Shown: positions 9,552-22,945, counted from the stretch's first letter. The stretch is 64,000 nt of DNA from Pseudomonas sp. N40(2020) (GCF_014472415.1 NZ_JACSZV010000026.1:26662-90661); one strand, 5' to 3'. The notes: generated from the sequence alone by a model not told the origin. A program made the numbers and translations.

Positions 9552-10652
9552 ATGCAGACACTCAAGGTCGATCTAGGCGAGCGCAGCTACCCGATTCATA
9601 TTGGCGAAGGTTTGTTGGATCAGCCCGAGCTGCTGGCTCCGCATATCCATGGGCGACAAGTGGCAATCATCTCCAACGAGACCGTTGCGCCGCTCTATCT
9701 CGAGCGTCTGACTCGCAGCCTTGCGCAGTTCTCAGTGATTTCCGTGGTGCTGCCGGACGGTGAAGCCTTCAAGAACTGGGAAACCCTGCAACTGATCTTC
9801 GACGGTCTGCTGACCGCTCGTCATGATCGCCGCACTACCGTGATCGCCCTTGGCGGCGGCGTGATCGGCGATATGGCCGGTTTTGCTGCTGCCTGCTACC
9901 AGCGTGGCGTCGATTTCATACAGATCCCCACTACATTGCTGTCCCAGGTCGATTCGTCGGTGGGCGGCAAGACCGGGATCAACCATCCGCTGGGCAAAAA
10001 CATGGTCGGCGCGTTCTATCAGCCGAACGTGGTGCTGATCGACACCGCGTCCCTGAAAACCCTGCCACCGCGTGAGCTGTCGGCGGGTTTGGCGGAAGTC
10101 ATCAAGTACGGCCTGATCTGCGACGAGCCGTTCCTGACCTGGCTGGAGGACAACGTTGACGCCCTGCGCGCGCTGGACCAGAAAGCCCTGACGTATGCCA
10201 TCGAGCGCTCCTGTGCAGCCAAGGCTGCGGTGGTCGGCGCCGATGAGAAGGAAACCGGCGTACGTGCCACGCTCAATCTCGGCCACACCTTCGGCCACGC
10301 CATCGAGACCCACATGGGCTATGGTGTCTGGCTGCATGGTGAAGCGGTGGCGGCTGGCACCGTGATGGCGCTGGAGATGTCTGCGCGTCTGGGCTGGATC
10401 AGCGAACAGGAGCGCGATCGCGGCATTCGTCTGTTCCAGCGCGCCGGTCTGCCGGTGGTTCCGCCTATAGAGATGAGCGAAGCTGATTTTCTCGAACACA
10501 TGGCTATTGATAAAAAAGTGATCGACGGTCGTCTGCGCCTGGTGCTGCTGCGCCGGATGGGTGAAGCGGTAGTGACCGACGATTATCCGAAAGAAGTTCT
10601 ACAGGCCACGCTGGGAGCGGATTACCGCGCCCTGGCTCAGCTTAAAGGTTAA
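9552..10652 (+). CDS. aroB: 3-dehydroquinate synthase
   Basis: NAD-dependent enzyme converting DAHP to 3-dehydroquinate, the second shikimate-pathway step. Motifs: NAD-binding GGGVIGDMAGF, the phosphate/metal segment QVDSSVGGKTGINHPLGKN, and Zn ligands in NLGHTFGHAIE and LHGEAVAAG. Length 366 aa is standard. A 152-base spacer separates it from aroK; GGGGA precedes the ATG. Next is the damX-like gene, 10 bases after the stop. Confidence 0.96.
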   Translation: MQTLKVDLGERSYPIHIGEGLLDQPELLAPHIHGRQVAIISNETVAPLYLERLTRSLAQFSVISVVLPDGEAFKNWETLQLIFDGLLTARHDRRTTVIALGGGVIGDMAGFAAACYQRGVDFIQIPTTLLSQVDSSVGGKTGINHPLGKNMVGAFYQPNVVLIDTASLKTLPPRELSAGLAEVIKYGLICDEPFLTWLEDNVDALRALDQKALTYAIERSCAAKAAVVGADEKETGVRATLNLGHTFGHAIETHMGYGVWLHGEAVAAGTVMALEMSARLGWISEQERDRGIRLFQRAGLPVVPPIEMSEADFLEHMAIDKKVIDGRLRLVLLRRMGEAVVTDDYPKEVLQATLGADYRALAQLKG

Positions 10653-10662
10653 TAAGATTCCG

Positions 10663-12255
10663 ATGACTAGTTTGCATGCCGACGAGGCGTTCCTCGGCCA
10701 TTTCCAGTTAAGTCACGACCCCTTCGCTCCGCGGGTGCCGGGCTTCAAGTTCTTCCCGGCCCAGCGCAAACCGGTGCTGGGTCAACTGCATCACCTGGCG
10801 CGTTACAGCCAGTTGCTGTTGGTAGTCACCGGCCCGCAGGGCAGCGGCAAGACGCTGCTGCGTCAGGCACTGGTGGCCAGCACCAACAAGCAATCGGTGC
10901 AGAGCGTTGTTGTCTCCGCACGCGGTGCCGGCGATGCGGCGGGCGTGCTGCGTCAGGTCGCTCAGGCGCTGAACGTGGCCCAGGCCGAAGTCGGCGCGAT
11001 TCTGGATCAGGTGGTGCAACTCGCGCTGACTGGCCAGGAAGTCTATTTGCTGGTGGATGACGCCGAGCAACTCGACGAGTCCGCTCTCGAAGCGCTGATG
11101 GCGCTGGGTGCCGGCGCTCCGGAAGGTCGTCCGCATGTGTTCCTGTTCGGTGAGTCGTCGCTGATCGCTCAGCTCGAGGCTTTGCACCTCGAGGAAGAGC
11201 GCTTCCACGTCATCGAACTGCAGCCGTACACCGAAGAAGAGACCCGCGAGTATCTCGACCAACGGCTGGAAGGTGCCGGCCGGGGTGTCGAACTTTTCAC
11301 CGCAGATCAGATCTCTGATATTCACGAAAGCTCCGAGGGTTGGCCGGGCAACATCAACCAGGTCGCTCGCGATGCTCTGATAGAAGTCATGATTGCCAGC
11401 CGCTCTGCGGTCAAGCGTCCAAGTATGGGGTTCAACATGCCGAAGAAACACGTATTGGCGATTTCCGCCGTCGTTGTGGTCGCGGTCGCCGCCGCCTGGC
11501 TGATGCCGGGTCGCAACAAGGCGCCAACCACCGGCGCACCCGCCAACGAACAGGCACAACTGCCATTGGGCCAGGGCGCTGCCAATGGCGCTGCACCGAA
11601 CGTCGAGTTCGCCGGCAACACGCAGCCGATGCCATTGCCGCTGGTCGGCAATTCGCAACCGGTGATGCGCGGCCCGTTGGCTGAAGCCGCTGGCGGAATC
11701 ACCGAAGGCGATGACGGCGTGCCACTGGAAGGCTCCAGCGATACGCCGCCAACCGTGACCACTTCGGCGCCACCAGCGGGCGTTCCGGCCGGGCCTGCAC
11801 CGACTCCGGTTCCAGTGCCTGCTGCCAAGCCTGTGCCTGCTCCGACGCAAATCGCTACCGCCAAGCCGGTTCCGGCAGCACCAGCGGCGAAACCGGCGCC
11901 AGCGCCAGCCAAGCCAGTCGCCGCCGCCAAACCGGCCGATAAGCCGGTTACCGTGGCCAAAGCCGCCGGTGGCAGCTGGTATGCCGGTCAGCCGACGAGC
12001 AACTACGTGGTGCAGATCCTAGGCACCAGCTCCGAAGCGGCCGCGCAAAGCTTCGTCAAGGAACAGGGCGGCGAGTACCGTTATTTCAAGAAAGTCCTCA
12101 ACGGCAAGCCTCTCTACGTGATCACCTACGGCAACTTCGCCAATCGTGATGCGGCTGTTTCTGCCATCAAGGCCTTGCCAGCGAAGGTTCAGGCTGGTAA
12201 ACCTTGGCCTCGCACTGTCGCCAGCGTCCAACAGGAACTGGCAACAACTCGCTGA
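10663..12255 (+). CDS. DamX-like cell-division protein: AAA ATPase domain plus C-terminal SPOR domain
   Basis: Inner-membrane protein with three visible parts. Residues 1-250 form an ExeA/AAA-type ATPase with Walker A GPQGSGKT (about 56-63) and Walker B VYLLVDDAEQLD. A single membrane segment VLAISAVVVVAVAAAWLM lies near 263-281. A long Ala/Pro/Lys-rich periplasmic linker leads to a SPOR domain (about 445-520, YVVQILGTSSEAAAQSFV...) that binds denuded septal glycan. Its place between aroB and gltB matches the pseudomonad DamX-like locus. It probably acts at the division septum; the target of the ATPase domain cannot be read from the sequence. No glycosylation or other activity is implied. Confidence 0.85.
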   Translation: MTSLHADEAFLGHFQLSHDPFAPRVPGFKFFPAQRKPVLGQLHHLARYSQLLLVVTGPQGSGKTLLRQALVASTNKQSVQSVVVSARGAGDAAGVLRQVAQALNVAQAEVGAILDQVVQLALTGQEVYLLVDDAEQLDESALEALMALGAGAPEGRPHVFLFGESSLIAQLEALHLEEERFHVIELQPYTEEETREYLDQRLEGAGRGVELFTADQISDIHESSEGWPGNINQVARDALIEVMIASRSAVKRPSMGFNMPKKHVLAISAVVVVAVAAAWLMPGRNKAPTTGAPANEQAQLPLGQGAANGAAPNVEFAGNTQPMPLPLVGNSQPVMRGPLAEAAGGITEGDDGVPLEGSSDTPPTVTTSAPPAGVPAGPAPTPVPVPAAKPVPAPTQIATAKPVPAAPAAKPAPAPAKPVAAAKPADKPVTVAKAAGGSWYAGQPTSNYVVQILGTSSEAAAQSFVKEQGGEYRYFKKVLNGKPLYVITYGNFANRDAAVSAIKALPAKVQAGKPWPRTVASVQQELATTR

Positions 12256-12261
12256 AGATTC

Positions 12262-12282
12262 GGCGGCCTTACCCAGGCCGCC
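12262..12282. terminator. Possible weak terminator after damX-like gene
   Basis: Perfect 7-bp stem GGCGGCC/GGCCGCC with a 7-base loop, starting seven bases after the stop codon. No T-run follows, so it may be an RNA-stabilising hairpin rather than a true terminator. Confidence 0.45.
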
Positions 12283-12377
12283 ACTCCAGGCACCTCAAAA
12301 TTTCCGCAAGTGCGCGCCGCCTCTACAGGCCGCGTGCCTTGTGGTGTCTGCGTCACAGTAGTCTTTGAGTCGTTGCA

Positions 12378-12400
12378 GTCAAAATTAAAAAAGTTTTGAC
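12378..12400. promoter_or_regulatory. AT-rich dyad upstream of gltB promoter
   Basis: GTCAAAA (12378-12384) and TTTTGAC (12394-12400) form a perfect inverted repeat around an A-rich centre, 68 bases upstream of the predicted gltB -35 box. Position and symmetry suit an activator/repressor site, or a hairpin if transcribed. No known consensus was matched. Confidence 0.4.
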
Positions 12401-12467
12401 TAGCACAGCAGATCGCTTTAAACCTTTCACAAATGCGACATAGATTTGCGACATTTCGTCGTCAAAT

Positions 12468-12496
12468 TTGTGAGCGTCTGTGTCGCTGTGTACAAT
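12468..12496 (+). promoter_or_regulatory. Predicted sigma70 promoter of gltBD
   Basis: -35 TTGTGA (12468-12473), a 17-base spacer and -10 TACAAT (12491-12496). Transcription would begin near 12503, leaving a leader of about 100 bases before gltB. The 12256-12605 gap holds this promoter, the dyad at 12378 and the leader hairpin at 12570. Confidence 0.65.
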
Positions 12497-12569
12497 GACC
12501 ACCCTTTTGCCCCCGCTAAGCCGGCGTACGTTCGGCGCGGATCGCAAGTGGTTGAATTGAAAAGAAATT

Positions 12570-12586
12570 TGCCTCGAAAAGAGGCA
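12570..12586 (+). promoter_or_regulatory. Hairpin just upstream of the gltB ribosome-binding site
   Basis: TGCCTC/GAGGCA 6-bp stem with a GAAAA loop in the predicted leader RNA, ending four bases before the likely ribosome-binding sequence GGTGAG (12591-12596). It could shield or present the start region, but a role is only inferred. Confidence 0.4.
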
Positions 12587-12605
12587 GCCTGGTGAGAAAG
12601 TGTCT

Positions 12606-17051
<4,446 letters not shown>

Positions 17052-17084
17052 TATGCGCCTGAAGAGTTTGATGAGGTTTTAACA

Positions 17085-18503
17085 ATGGCTGAACGTCTGA
17101 ATAACGACTTCCAGTTCATCGATGTCGGGCGCAAAGATCCGAAGAAGAAACTGTTGCGTCAACGCAAGAAAGAGTTCGTCGAGATCTACGAACCGTTCAA
17201 ACCCCAGCAGTCGGCCGATCAGGCCCACCGCTGCCTGGGTTGCGGCAACCCGTATTGCGAATGGAAGTGCCCGGTGCACAACTTCATTCCCAACTGGTTG
17301 AAGCTGGTGGCCGAGGGCAACATCCTCCAGGCCGCCGAGCTGTCGCACCAGACCAATACCCTGCCTGAGGTTTGCGGCCGGGTTTGCCCGCAGGATCGTC
17401 TGTGCGAGGGTGCCTGCACCCTTAACGACGGTTTCGGCGCGGTGACCATCGGTTCGGTCGAGAAGTACATCACCGACACCGCGTTCGCCATGGGCTGGCG
17501 TCCGGACATGTCCAAGGTCAAACCGACCGGCAAGCGTGTCGCGATCATCGGTGCAGGCCCGGCGGGTCTGGGCTGTGCTGACGTGCTGGTACGTGGCGGC
17601 GTGACTCCGGTGGTGTTCGACAAGAACCCGGAAATCGGTGGCTTGCTGACTTTTGGCATCCCCGAGTTCAAGCTTGAGAAGACTGTGCTGAGCAATCGCC
17701 GCGAAGTCTTCACCGGCATGGGCATCGAGTTCCGCCTCAACACCGAGGTCGGCAAAGACGTGACCATGGAGCAACTGCTCGCCGAATACGATGCCGTGTT
17801 CATGGGCATGGGCACCTACACCTACATGAAGGGCGGTTTTGCCGGTGAGGATCTGCCGGGCGTTTATGACGCGCTGGACTTCCTGATCGCCAACGTCAAC
17901 CGCAACCTGGGCTTTGAAAAGTCGCCGGAAGATTTCGTCGACATGAAGGTCAAGAAGGTCGTGGTACTCGGCGGCGGCGACACGGCGATGGACTGCAACC
18001 GTACGTCGATCCGTCAGGGCGCCAAGTCGGTGACCTGTGCCTATCGTCGTGACGAAGCGAACATGCCCGGCTCGCGTAAAGAGGTGAAGAACGCCAAGGA
18101 AGAAGGCGTGAAATTCCTTTATAACCGCCAGCCGATCGCCATCGTTGGTGAAGACAAGGTCGAAGGCGTCAAAGTGGTCGAGACCCGTCTCGGCGAACCG
18201 GACGCCCGTGGCCGTCGCAGCCCCGAGCCGATCCCGGGCTCCGAAGAGATCATCCCGGCCGACGCCGTGGTCATCGCCTTCGGTTTCCGCCCGAGCCCGG
18301 CGCCGTGGTTCGAACAGTTCGAGATCCAGACCGACAGCCAGGGCCGCGTGGTGGCCCCGGAGCAAGGTCAGTACAAGCACCAGACCAGCAACCCGAAAAT
18401 CTTCGCCGGTGGCGACATGGTGCGCGGTTCGGATCTGGTAGTGACGGCGATCTTCGAGGGCCGTAATGCGGCTGAAGGGATTCTGGATTACCTGGGCGTC
18501 TAA
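17085..18503 (+). CDS. gltD: Glutamate synthase (NADPH) small subunit
   Basis: Flavoprotein that takes electrons from NADPH and passes them through 4Fe-4S clusters to GltB. N-terminal cluster cysteines are in CLGCGNPYCEWKCPVHN and CGRVCPQDRLCEGAC. The FAD site is IIGAGPAGLGCADVL and the NADPH site VVLGGGDTAMDC. Length 472 aa is typical. It is translated from the same message as gltB and followed by a REP doublet. Confidence 0.97.
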   Translation: MAERLNNDFQFIDVGRKDPKKKLLRQRKKEFVEIYEPFKPQQSADQAHRCLGCGNPYCEWKCPVHNFIPNWLKLVAEGNILQAAELSHQTNTLPEVCGRVCPQDRLCEGACTLNDGFGAVTIGSVEKYITDTAFAMGWRPDMSKVKPTGKRVAIIGAGPAGLGCADVLVRGGVTPVVFDKNPEIGGLLTFGIPEFKLEKTVLSNRREVFTGMGIEFRLNTEVGKDVTMEQLLAEYDAVFMGMGTYTYMKGGFAGEDLPGVYDALDFLIANVNRNLGFEKSPEDFVDMKVKKVVVLGGGDTAMDCNRTSIRQGAKSVTCAYRRDEANMPGSRKEVKNAKEEGVKFLYNRQPIAIVGEDKVEGVKVVETRLGEPDARGRRSPEPIPGSEEIIPADAVVIAFGFRPSPAPWFEQFEIQTDSQGRVVAPEQGQYKHQTSNPKIFAGGDMVRGSDLVVTAIFEGRNAAEGILDYLGV

Positions 18504-18533
18504 CCCCGGGCCCTGAGCCAAATGCAATAACCC

Positions 18534-18624
18534 TGTGGGAGCGAGCCTGCTCGCGAAAGCGGTCTGTCAGCCAACTTCAATGTTGGATGTACCGGCCTCT
18601 TCGCGAGCAGGCTCGCTCCCACAG
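18534..18624. repeat. REP doublet, GTGGGAGCGAGCCTGCTCGCGA family
   Basis: Inverted copies of CTGTGGGAGCGAGCCTGCTCGCGA flank about 40 bases between gltD and hemE. It can fold into a long hairpin in the gltD transcript. The same family recurs at 55835-55927. Confidence 0.88.
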
Positions 18625-18755
18625 TTGTTTCTCAGTGTTGCTAGTAGCGCATTCCAGCGCAATTAATTGACCCGATAGACAAAAGGCTGACCTGCATCCG
18701 TGCCTTTTGCGTCGCGCTCTGAGAAAATGCCCGCACTTTTTTTCCGGATGCCGAC

Positions 18756-19823
18756 ATGACTGCCCTGAAGAACGACCGTTTCCTCCGCGCCCTGCTCAAG
18801 CAACCCGTAGACGTCACCCCCGTGTGGATGATGCGTCAGGCCGGCCGTTACCTGCCGGAATACCGCGCCAGCCGTGCCCACGCCGGTGACTTCATGAGCC
18901 TGTGCATGAATCCGGAATTCGCTTGCGAAGTCACCATGCAACCGCTCGACCGTTATCCACAACTGGACGCGGCGATTCTGTTCTCCGACATCCTCACCAT
19001 TCCCGACGCGATGGGCCAAGGCCTGTACTTCGAGACCGGTGAAGGTCCGCGCTTCAAGAAAGTCGTCAGCACCCTGGCCGACATCGAAGCCCTGCCGATC
19101 CCTGATCCGCACAAAGACCTCGGCTATGTGATGGACGCGGTCAGCACCATCCGCCGCGAACTCAACGGCCGTGTGCCGCTGATCGGTTTCTCCGGCAGCC
19201 CTTGGACGCTGGCCACCTACATGGTCGAAGGCGGCTCGTCGAAAGACTTCCGCAAGACCAAAGCCATGCTCTACGACAACCCGCAAGCCATGCACCTGCT
19301 GTTGGATAAACTGGCGCAGTCGGTGACTTCGTACCTCAACGGCCAGATCATGGCTGGTGCGCAAGCGGTGCAGATCTTCGACACCTGGGGCGGCAACCTG
19401 TCGGCGGCGGCGTACCAGGAGTTCTCGCTGGCCTACATGAAGAAAATCGTCAGCGGGCTGATCCGCGAGCACGACGGTCGTAAGGTGCCGGTGATCCTGT
19501 TCACCAAGAACGGCGGCCTGTGGCTGGAAAGCATCGCCGAGGCTGGGGCCGACGCACTGGGCCTGGACTGGACCTGCGACATCGGCAACGCCCGCGCCCG
19601 CGTCGGCGACAAGGTTGCACTGCAAGGCAACATGGACCCGACCGTGCTTTACGCGAAGCCGGAAGCCATCCGCACCGAAGTCGGGCGCATCCTCGCCAGC
19701 TACGGCAAAGGCAGCGGCCACGTGTTCAACCTCGGTCACGGCATCACCCCTGAGGTTGATCCTGAACACGCCGGCGCCTTCCTGCGCGCAGTGCATGAGC
19801 TGTCGGCGCAGTATCACGAGTGA
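18756..19823 (+). CDS. hemE: Uroporphyrinogen decarboxylase
   Basis: Converts uroporphyrinogen III to coproporphyrinogen III in heme synthesis (cytoplasm). The signature PVWMMRQAGRYLPEYR is at residues 21-36, and the second signature GFSGSPWTLATYMVEG is present; the catalytic Asp lies in ILFSDILTIPDAMG. Length 355 aa is normal. It stands alone, with a REP doublet upstream and a bidirectional terminator downstream. Confidence 0.97.
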   Translation: MTALKNDRFLRALLKQPVDVTPVWMMRQAGRYLPEYRASRAHAGDFMSLCMNPEFACEVTMQPLDRYPQLDAAILFSDILTIPDAMGQGLYFETGEGPRFKKVVSTLADIEALPIPDPHKDLGYVMDAVSTIRRELNGRVPLIGFSGSPWTLATYMVEGGSSKDFRKTKAMLYDNPQAMHLLLDKLAQSVTSYLNGQIMAGAQAVQIFDTWGGNLSAAAYQEFSLAYMKKIVSGLIREHDGRKVPVILFTKNGGLWLESIAEAGADALGLDWTCDIGNARARVGDKVALQGNMDPTVLYAKPEAIRTEVGRILASYGKGSGHVFNLGHGITPEVDPEHAGAFLRAVHELSAQYHE

Positions 19824-19848
19824 TCGACGCCCAGCTTTAAATTCTGCA

Positions 19849-19886
19849 AAACAAAAACGCCCGGCTTATGCCGGGCGTTTTTGTTT
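19849..19886. terminator. Bidirectional terminator between hemE and the MFS gene
   Basis: ACGCCCGGC/GCCGGGCGT stem with a TTAT loop, A-run on the left and T-run on the right, between two convergent genes. Confidence 0.92.
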
Positions 19887-19902
19887 TGCAATGGGTTTTG
19901 CG

Positions 19903-21177
19903 TCAGGCTTTGACTCCGCCGAGCGGCGGCAACTTCGCCAGCTTCAACGCCACCAACAGCGCCACCAGCAACAGCGCGCCGATGAACAAGCCAATCCCGT
20001 TCCATCCGCCCAAGTGCCAGAACACCCCGCCTGCCGTCCCGGCAATGCTCGACCCGGCGTAATAGCTGAACAGATACAACGACGACGCCTGGCCCCTGGC
20101 CTTGATTGCGCGCCGGCCGATCCAGCTACTCGCCACCGAGTGCGCGCCGAAGAAGCCGAAGGTGAAGATAAGCATGCCGATGATCACTAGTGGCAACGGC
20201 GTGAACATCGTCAGGGCGAGGCCGACGAACATCAGCGCAATCGTCGCCCACAACACTTTGCGCCGTCCCAGCTTGTCCGCCAGCGAACCGATTTTCGCCG
20301 AGCTGTAGATACCCGACAGGTACACCACCGACAGCAAACCGACAAACACCTGATCGAGGTTGTATGGTTGAGCCAGCAAGCGATAACCGATGTAGTTGAA
20401 CAGCGTGAAAAACGCGCCCATCAGCACGAACGCTTCGAGAAACAGCAGCGGCAAACCGGCATCGCGAAAGTGCATGGTGAAGCCATCAAGCAGACTGCGC
20501 GGATGCAGCGAACGCGAGCGGAAATTTCGCGACTCCGGAAGAATCTTCCAGAACACTGCCGCCGCAATCAGCGCCAGACCGCCGATCACCAGCATCGCCG
20601 TGTGCCAACTGACGAAGTCGATCAGCACCCCGGTGATCAAGCGTCCGCTCATCCCGCCAATCGCGTTGCCGCCAATGTACAGGCCCATTGCCAGGCCGAT
20701 GTGCTGCGGATGAATCTCTTCGCTCAAGTAAGTCATCGCCACCGCCGCCAGCCCGCTCAGCGATAAACCGATGAGCGCGCGCATGATCAATACGCCTTCC
20801 CAGCTCGGCATCATCGCACTGGCCATGGTGCACAGCGCCGCCGCAAACAGTGCAGTGACCATCACCGGTTTGCGTCCGATCCGATCGGAAATCGGCCCGG
20901 TAATCAGCAGGCCGATGGCGAGCATGCCGGTGGCGACCGAGAGGATCAGGCTGCTCTGCGCCGCGTTGATCGAATATTCGTGAGATAGCAGCGGCATCAT
21001 CGGCTGCACGCAATACAGCAGGGCAAACGTCGCAAACCCGCCGCTGAACAACGCCAGCACCGTGCGCATGAACATCGGCGTGCCTTTTTCGATATAGATC
21101 TCTTGCATCTCGGCGACGACATCGTCGGCCGCAGCGGGCGGGACTTCATGGGCAAGAGGGGCGGCGGCGGTTTTCAC
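19903..21177 (-). CDS. YnfM-like MFS exporter
   Basis: Inner-membrane major facilitator protein with 12 predicted membrane segments. The protein closely resembles E. coli YnfM from memory: GTPMFMRTVLALFSGGFATFALLYCVQP at the first segment, the MFS motif ISDRIGRKPVM between segments 2 and 3, and YLSEEIHP and SVASSWIG later. The GTG start at 21177 is chosen because GAGG lies about six bases upstream; the frame continues upstream to 21297 but would run across the divergent promoter. Length 424 aa. Substrate is unknown; YnfM is classed with arabinose-efflux-like permeases. It is divergent from a LysR gene, the same pairing as ynfM/ynfL. Confidence 0.88.
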   Translation of the reverse strand: MKTAAAPLAHEVPPAAADDVVAEMQEIYIEKGTPMFMRTVLALFSGGFATFALLYCVQPMMPLLSHEYSINAAQSSLILSVATGMLAIGLLITGPISDRIGRKPVMVTALFAAALCTMASAMMPSWEGVLIMRALIGLSLSGLAAVAMTYLSEEIHPQHIGLAMGLYIGGNAIGGMSGRLITGVLIDFVSWHTAMLVIGGLALIAAAVFWKILPESRNFRSRSLHPRSLLDGFTMHFRDAGLPLLFLEAFVLMGAFFTLFNYIGYRLLAQPYNLDQVFVGLLSVVYLSGIYSSAKIGSLADKLGRRKVLWATIALMFVGLALTMFTPLPLVIIGMLIFTFGFFGAHSVASSWIGRRAIKARGQASSLYLFSYYAGSSIAGTAGGVFWHLGGWNGIGLFIGALLLVALLVALKLAKLPPLGGVKA

Positions 21178-21244
21178 ATCAGACCTCGGAGAGCACGGCC
21201 AGGCAGGCAATGAAAAAATCATATAGCTGGCTAATGTTTCTATC

Positions 21245-21254
21245 CAATATATTG
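21245..21254. promoter_or_regulatory. Palindrome in the divergent MFS/LysR control region
   Basis: CAATATATTG is a perfect 10-bp palindrome in the AT-rich 118-base gap between the two divergent starts. This is where a LysR-type regulator controlling its neighbour would bind. Confidence 0.4.
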
Positions 21255-21295
21255 TTCGACCTGTTTGATAGCTTTCACGACCTAATGGGGTTTTC

Positions 21296-22192
21296 ATGGA
21301 ATTGCGTCACCTGCGCTACTTCATCGCCGTCGCCGAAGAACTGCACTTCGGCCGCGCCGCACAAGTGCTGGGGATTTCTCAGCCGCCGCTGAGCCAGCAG
21401 ATTCAGGCGCTAGAGCAAGAAGTTGGCGCGCGGCTATTCGAGCGGACCAATCGTCGGGTCGAGCTGAGTGAGGCCGGGCGTTTGTTTCTGGAGGAGGCGC
21501 GGCTGGTTCTGGCGCAGGTCGACAAAGCGGCGGATGTCGCCCGGCGTGCGCAACTCGGCGAACTCGGTGAATTGAAGATCGGTTTTACCTCGTCGGCGCC
21601 GTTCAACTCGACCATTCCCCAGGCGATTTTCTCGTTTCGTCAGCGTTTTCCGGCGGTGCACCTGAACCTGCGTGAGATGAGTAGCACCATGGTTGCCGAC
21701 GCCTTGGTGGACGAGTCGATTGAAGTTGGCATCATGCGCCCGCTGGGTCTGCCCGATTCGTTGAGCGTGGTGGAGCTGATGCGCGAGCCTTTGGTGGCGG
21801 TGCTCAGTGCCAAGCATCCGTTGGCCCAAGGCAGCGAAGAAGGTCTGTTTCTCTCGGCGCTGGCGCTGGAGCCGTTCGTGTTTTTCCCGCGCAGCTATGG
21901 TAGCGGTCTTTACGCACAACTGCTCAGCCTGGCTCGCGATGCCGGATTCAGTCCGCATTTTGCCCAAGAGGCCGGGGAGGCGATGACCATCATCGGGCTG
22001 GTGGCGGCGGGGTTGGGTGTGTCGGTATTGCCTGCGTCCTATCAGCGGATGCGCATCGACGGCGTGGTCTACCGGCCGCTGCTGGATCCTGAAGCGATTT
22101 CAGCGGTGTGGCTGGTGCAGCGCAAGGATCAGAAATCGCCGATGGCCAAGGCCTTTGTCGAATTGCTCACGCGCAAGGTTGAAGGTGATTGA
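21296..22192 (+). CDS. LysR-family transcriptional regulator, YnfL-like
   Basis: Opens with the LysR helix-turn-helix MELRHLRYFIAVAEELHFGRAAQVLGISQPPLSQQIQALEQEVGARLF pattern (residues 1-60; only key parts: HLRYF, QPPLSQQI, RLFER). A periplasmic-binding-protein-like effector domain spans about 90-295. Length 298 aa is standard. By arrangement it probably controls its own gene and the divergent YnfM-like exporter. The effector is not known. Confidence 0.88.
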   Translation: MELRHLRYFIAVAEELHFGRAAQVLGISQPPLSQQIQALEQEVGARLFERTNRRVELSEAGRLFLEEARLVLAQVDKAADVARRAQLGELGELKIGFTSSAPFNSTIPQAIFSFRQRFPAVHLNLREMSSTMVADALVDESIEVGIMRPLGLPDSLSVVELMREPLVAVLSAKHPLAQGSEEGLFLSALALEPFVFFPRSYGSGLYAQLLSLARDAGFSPHFAQEAGEAMTIIGLVAAGLGVSVLPASYQRMRIDGVVYRPLLDPEAISAVWLVQRKDQKSPMAKAFVELLTRKVEGD

Positions 22193-22200
22193 TTAACCGC

Positions 22201-22226
22201 CGAAGGCTGCGATCTTTTGATCTTGC
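22201..22226. repeat. Single REP arm
   Basis: CGAAGGCTGCGATCTTTTGATC is one arm of the GATCAAAAGATCGCAGCC family without a partner, lying between the convergent LysR gene and the small exported protein gene. Confidence 0.7.
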
Positions 22227-22228
22227 CG

Positions 22229-22666
22229 TTAAGGCAACCGCACCAAATCCCCCTTCAACGCCACCCGCGTGACAAAAATCCCCGCCCGGCACTCATAGGT
22301 ATTCAGATCCTTGCGCACATGCTGGTCGTAATAACTGACGATATTGACCACCGCATTCGCCCCGACCCGCTTGGCCTCGGCCTGCAACTTGATCAGGTTC
22401 GACTGCAACACCCACTCGCAGGAATCGTGATCGCTCTTGTTGAAGCCATTGGTCTTCAGATCACTGGTCACATCGCGCTGCAACAACCGCTGAGTGCCCT
22501 GAGGCCCATTCCCGGCCAGATAAAACTTCACACTGCCATCCAGCCGCCCGGCACGAATCGCGTCCGACAACACCGTCTCGAAGGGCATGTACATCAGATT
22601 GGTGGCATGGCTGGCACTGGGGAGCAGGCCGAAGAGCGTGGCGGCGATCAGGGCTTTCACTTGCAT
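22229..22666 (-). CDS. Small exported protein, YbjQ/'excinuclease ATPase subunit'-annotated family
   Basis: A 145-residue protein with a Sec signal peptide (MQVKALIAATLFGLLPSASHA). The ATG at 22666 is used because AAGGAG sits six bases upstream; an ATG at 22672 overlaps that site. Mature-domain features include DGSVKFYLAG, KTNGFNKSD and ANAVVNI, with Cys residues in DSCEW and YECRAG that could pair. The family is often mis-annotated as an excinuclease subunit; nothing here suggests DNA repair. Function is unknown. It is paralogous to the C-terminal half of the lipoprotein at 22946-23749. A hairpin and a long inverted repeat separate the two. Confidence 0.75.
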   Translation of the reverse strand: MQVKALIAATLFGLLPSASHATNLMYMPFETVLSDAIRAGRLDGSVKFYLAGNGPQGTQRLLQRDVTSDLKTNGFNKSDHDSCEWVLQSNLIKLQAEAKRVGANAVVNIVSYYDQHVRKDLNTYECRAGIFVTRVALKGDLVRLP

Positions 22667-22782
22667 GGTCATCTCCTTGACGGTGAAAGAGAGCAGCGAG
22701 TGCTTGACTGATTGTGGCTCGCTGTTCTGGCAGGCGCGATTCGGCGACCTGCCGGAACGAGTGTAGATGCTGAAAATGAAGA

Positions 22783-22802
22783 GGGCGCCAAATGGCGCCC
22801 TT
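22783..22802. terminator. Hairpin between the two paralogous envelope genes
   Basis: Perfect 8-bp stem AGGGCGCC/GGCGCCCT with an AAAT loop, about 145 bases downstream of the lipoprotein stop on the minus strand. T content after the stem is low. Confidence 0.45.
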
Positions 22803-22803
22803 T

Positions 22804-22932
22804 GTGGCGAGGGGATTTATCCCCGATGGACTGTGCAGCAGTCCCAAACCTGTGCACTCGGCATGTCTGATATTTCGAGGTTTTGGTTTGGGGCCGCTGC
22901 GCGACCCATCGGGGATAAATCCCCTCACCACA
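22804..22932. repeat. Inverted repeat, GGCGAGGGGATTTATCCCCG family
   Basis: Left arm 22804-22830 and right arm 22906-22932 are near-perfect inverted copies of TGTGGCGAGGGGATTTATCC plus flank, about 75 bases apart. It is a REP-type element of a family different from the others in the window. Confidence 0.8.
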
Positions 22933-22945
22933 GGATTTTATTCAA

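Noticed and set aside
22229..22666. Annotation as an excinuclease ATPase subunit
   Set aside because: The protein is small, exported and has no Walker motifs or zinc fingers of UvrA.
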